Origin: Streptomyces sp. CB03234
GTDB taxonomy: Bacteria > Actinomycetota > Actinomycetes > Streptomycetales > Streptomycetaceae
Direction of reading: 5' to 3'
Assembly (NCBI RefSeq): GCF_001905885.1
Contig: NZ_LIYH01000004.1
Coordinates: forward strand, 736,103-800,102
DNA length: 64,000 nt
The translations under genes and the position numbers were made by a program. Positions 63,114 through 64,000 of the stretch are shown here, piece after piece. The notes under the pieces are model-generated. The model saw nothing but the letters and a program-made list of their open reading frames with translations. It was not told the origin of the DNA and ran no database searches. Every line of letters begins with the position of its first letter. Positions within the stretch are counted from its first letter, which is position 1.

Positions 63114-64000
63114 ATGGTGACCGGACTCGGCACAGGAGTCGCGAGCGACGAGGTCTTCCACGTCGAGACGCACGGGATCGACCCGATCCCCGACAGCGAC
63201 CGGCACGGCAGCCCGAAAGACCTGTTCTGGCTGTGGTTCGGCTCGAACCTGACCTTCACCTACGTGATCAACGGCGCCCTCGCCGTCGCCTTCGGCCTGT
63301 CGTTCTGGCAGGCCACCGCCGTCGTCGTCATCGGCGGCCTCGCGTTCTTCGTCGTCAGCGCCGCCGGCCTCAGCGGCGTACGCACCGGAACCGCGACCCT
63401 CGTCATCTCACGAGCCGCCTTCGGCCACCGCGGCAACATCCCCGCCGGATTCCTCAACTGGGTCGTCAGCATCGGCTACACCATCGTCAACACCGTCGTC
63501 GGAACCCTCGCCCTGGAGGCGTTCTTCGCCGGCCTCGGCTGGTGGGCCGCCGGTGACACCGGCCGCGCGCTCGCCCTGCTCATCACCCTGACACTGACCT
63601 TCGCGGTCGCCATGTGGGGTCACGCCACCGTGCAGCTCGCCGAACGCTGGCTGGCGTACGTACTGGCCGCCGGCTTCGCCGTCTTCCTGCTGTTCACCAT
63701 CCCCCAGGCCGACCTCGGCGCCCCGTCGGCCGGCGGCGCCGGTGTGTCCGCGTGGAGCTGGGCCCTCGTCGTCGCGCTCGCCGGCCCCTTCTCGTACCTG
63801 CCGATGCCCGCCGACTACACGCGCTACCTGCCCCGCCGCACCCCGCTGCGCGCCATCACCTGGACCGGAGCGCTCGGCGGCTTCGTCTCCTCCGTGGCCC
63901 TCGGGATCGGCGGCGTGGCCGCCGCGACCAGCACGGACATGACCGACGCGGTGGCGGGCGCCGAAAGCCTGCTGCCGGGATGGTTCCAGCCGCTCTTCCT
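63114..64000 (+). CDS. NCS1 family purine/cytosine permease, partial
   Basis: Open to the end of the window; about 295 residues are present. The N-terminus (VFHVETHGIDPIPDSDRHGS) is followed by DLFWLWFGSNLTFTYVINGA and LAVAFGLSFWQATAVVV, the NCS1 signature, then SRAAFGHRGNIPAGFLNWVV and WAYVLAAGF-type helices, and LAGPFSYLPMPADYTRYLPR. NCS1 transporters import cytosine, allantoin, hydantoins or other purine/pyrimidine compounds with a cation. Start ATG 63114 has GGGAGGGG upstream. Regulated, on sequence grounds, by the divergent TetR protein. Confidence 0.9.
   Translation, partial: MVTGLGTGVASDEVFHVETHGIDPIPDSDRHGSPKDLFWLWFGSNLTFTYVINGALAVAFGLSFWQATAVVVIGGLAFFVVSAAGLSGVRTGTATLVISRAAFGHRGNIPAGFLNWVVSIGYTIVNTVVGTLALEAFFAGLGWWAAGDTGRALALLITLTLTFAVAMWGHATVQLAERWLAYVLAAGFAVFLLFTIPQADLGAPSAGGAGVSAWSWALVVALAGPFSYLPMPADYTRYLPRRTPLRAITWTGALGGFVSSVALGIGGVAAATSTDMTDAVAGAESLLPGWFQPLF

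Overview
The window is a typical stretch of a Streptomyces chromosome. Base composition is very GC-rich with strong third-position GC, start codons are often GTG, and the gene set fits: a bifunctional geosmin synthase, an NsdA-type developmental regulator, two SpoIIE-type phosphatases, an ANTAR protein, a DUF397 protein, streptogrisin and other secreted hydrolases. Nothing here looks like phage structural genes, a CRISPR array or a large antibiotic cluster.

Region by region. 1-6 kb is damaged: a P-type ATPase remnant, a helical-repeat gene broken by frameshifts, a degenerate tRNA-like sequence, an MpaB-family gene with one frameshift and a Ser/Thr kinase-TPR gene with one frameshift. 6-11 kb holds an FAD oxidoreductase, an NAD-dependent dehydrogenase, two very small genes with strong hairpin terminators and a secreted class-C-beta-lactamase-like hydrolase. 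11-15 kb holds a translationally coupled nitronate monooxygenase/acyl-CoA synthetase pair and a Ca2+/H+ antiporter. 15-20 kb holds a secreted penicillin-acylase-type amidase, a YbdK carboxylate-amine ligase, a membrane-anchored Mrr-type nuclease and a DinB-fold protein. 20-29 kb is a CoA-thioester catabolic block: phenylacetate-CoA ligase with a palindromic operator, an alpha/beta hydrolase, a GNAT enzyme, and a divergent set (FadD19-like, EchA19-like, tandem DUF35, two thiolase-fold proteins) that matches the order of the mycobacterial sterol side-chain genes.

29-34 kb carries small conserved genes and geosmin synthase. 34-42 kb is a regulatory stretch: SpoIIE phosphatase, GlsB/YeaQ membrane protein, a small hypothetical protein, ANTAR protein, phosphotransferase, NsdA-like regulator and a second SpoIIE phosphatase with a PAS domain. 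42-51 kb has an SDR, an NAD-dependent epimerase, a secreted adenosine deaminase, a stand-alone Spo11/topoisomerase VI-A-like protein containing a rare TTA codon, a CPA antiporter coupled to a VOC protein, a YihY protein and a secreted HAD phosphatase. 51-61 kb is devoted to secreted polymer and sugar enzymes: a fusion of PHB depolymerase with a second hydrolase, a two-gene operon whose products share nearly identical ricin-type lectin tails, and a streptogrisin-type protease. 61-64 kb ends with a small acidic protein and a TetR regulator divergent from an NCS1 permease, with a perfect 35-bp palindrome between them.

The observations I would follow first are the Spo11-like gene, the PHB depolymerase fusion, the FadD19/EchA19/Ltp cluster, the TetR palindrome at 63.08 kb, and the concentration of frameshifts in the first 6 kb. 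All assignments come from reading sequence and remembered family features; no database search was run.
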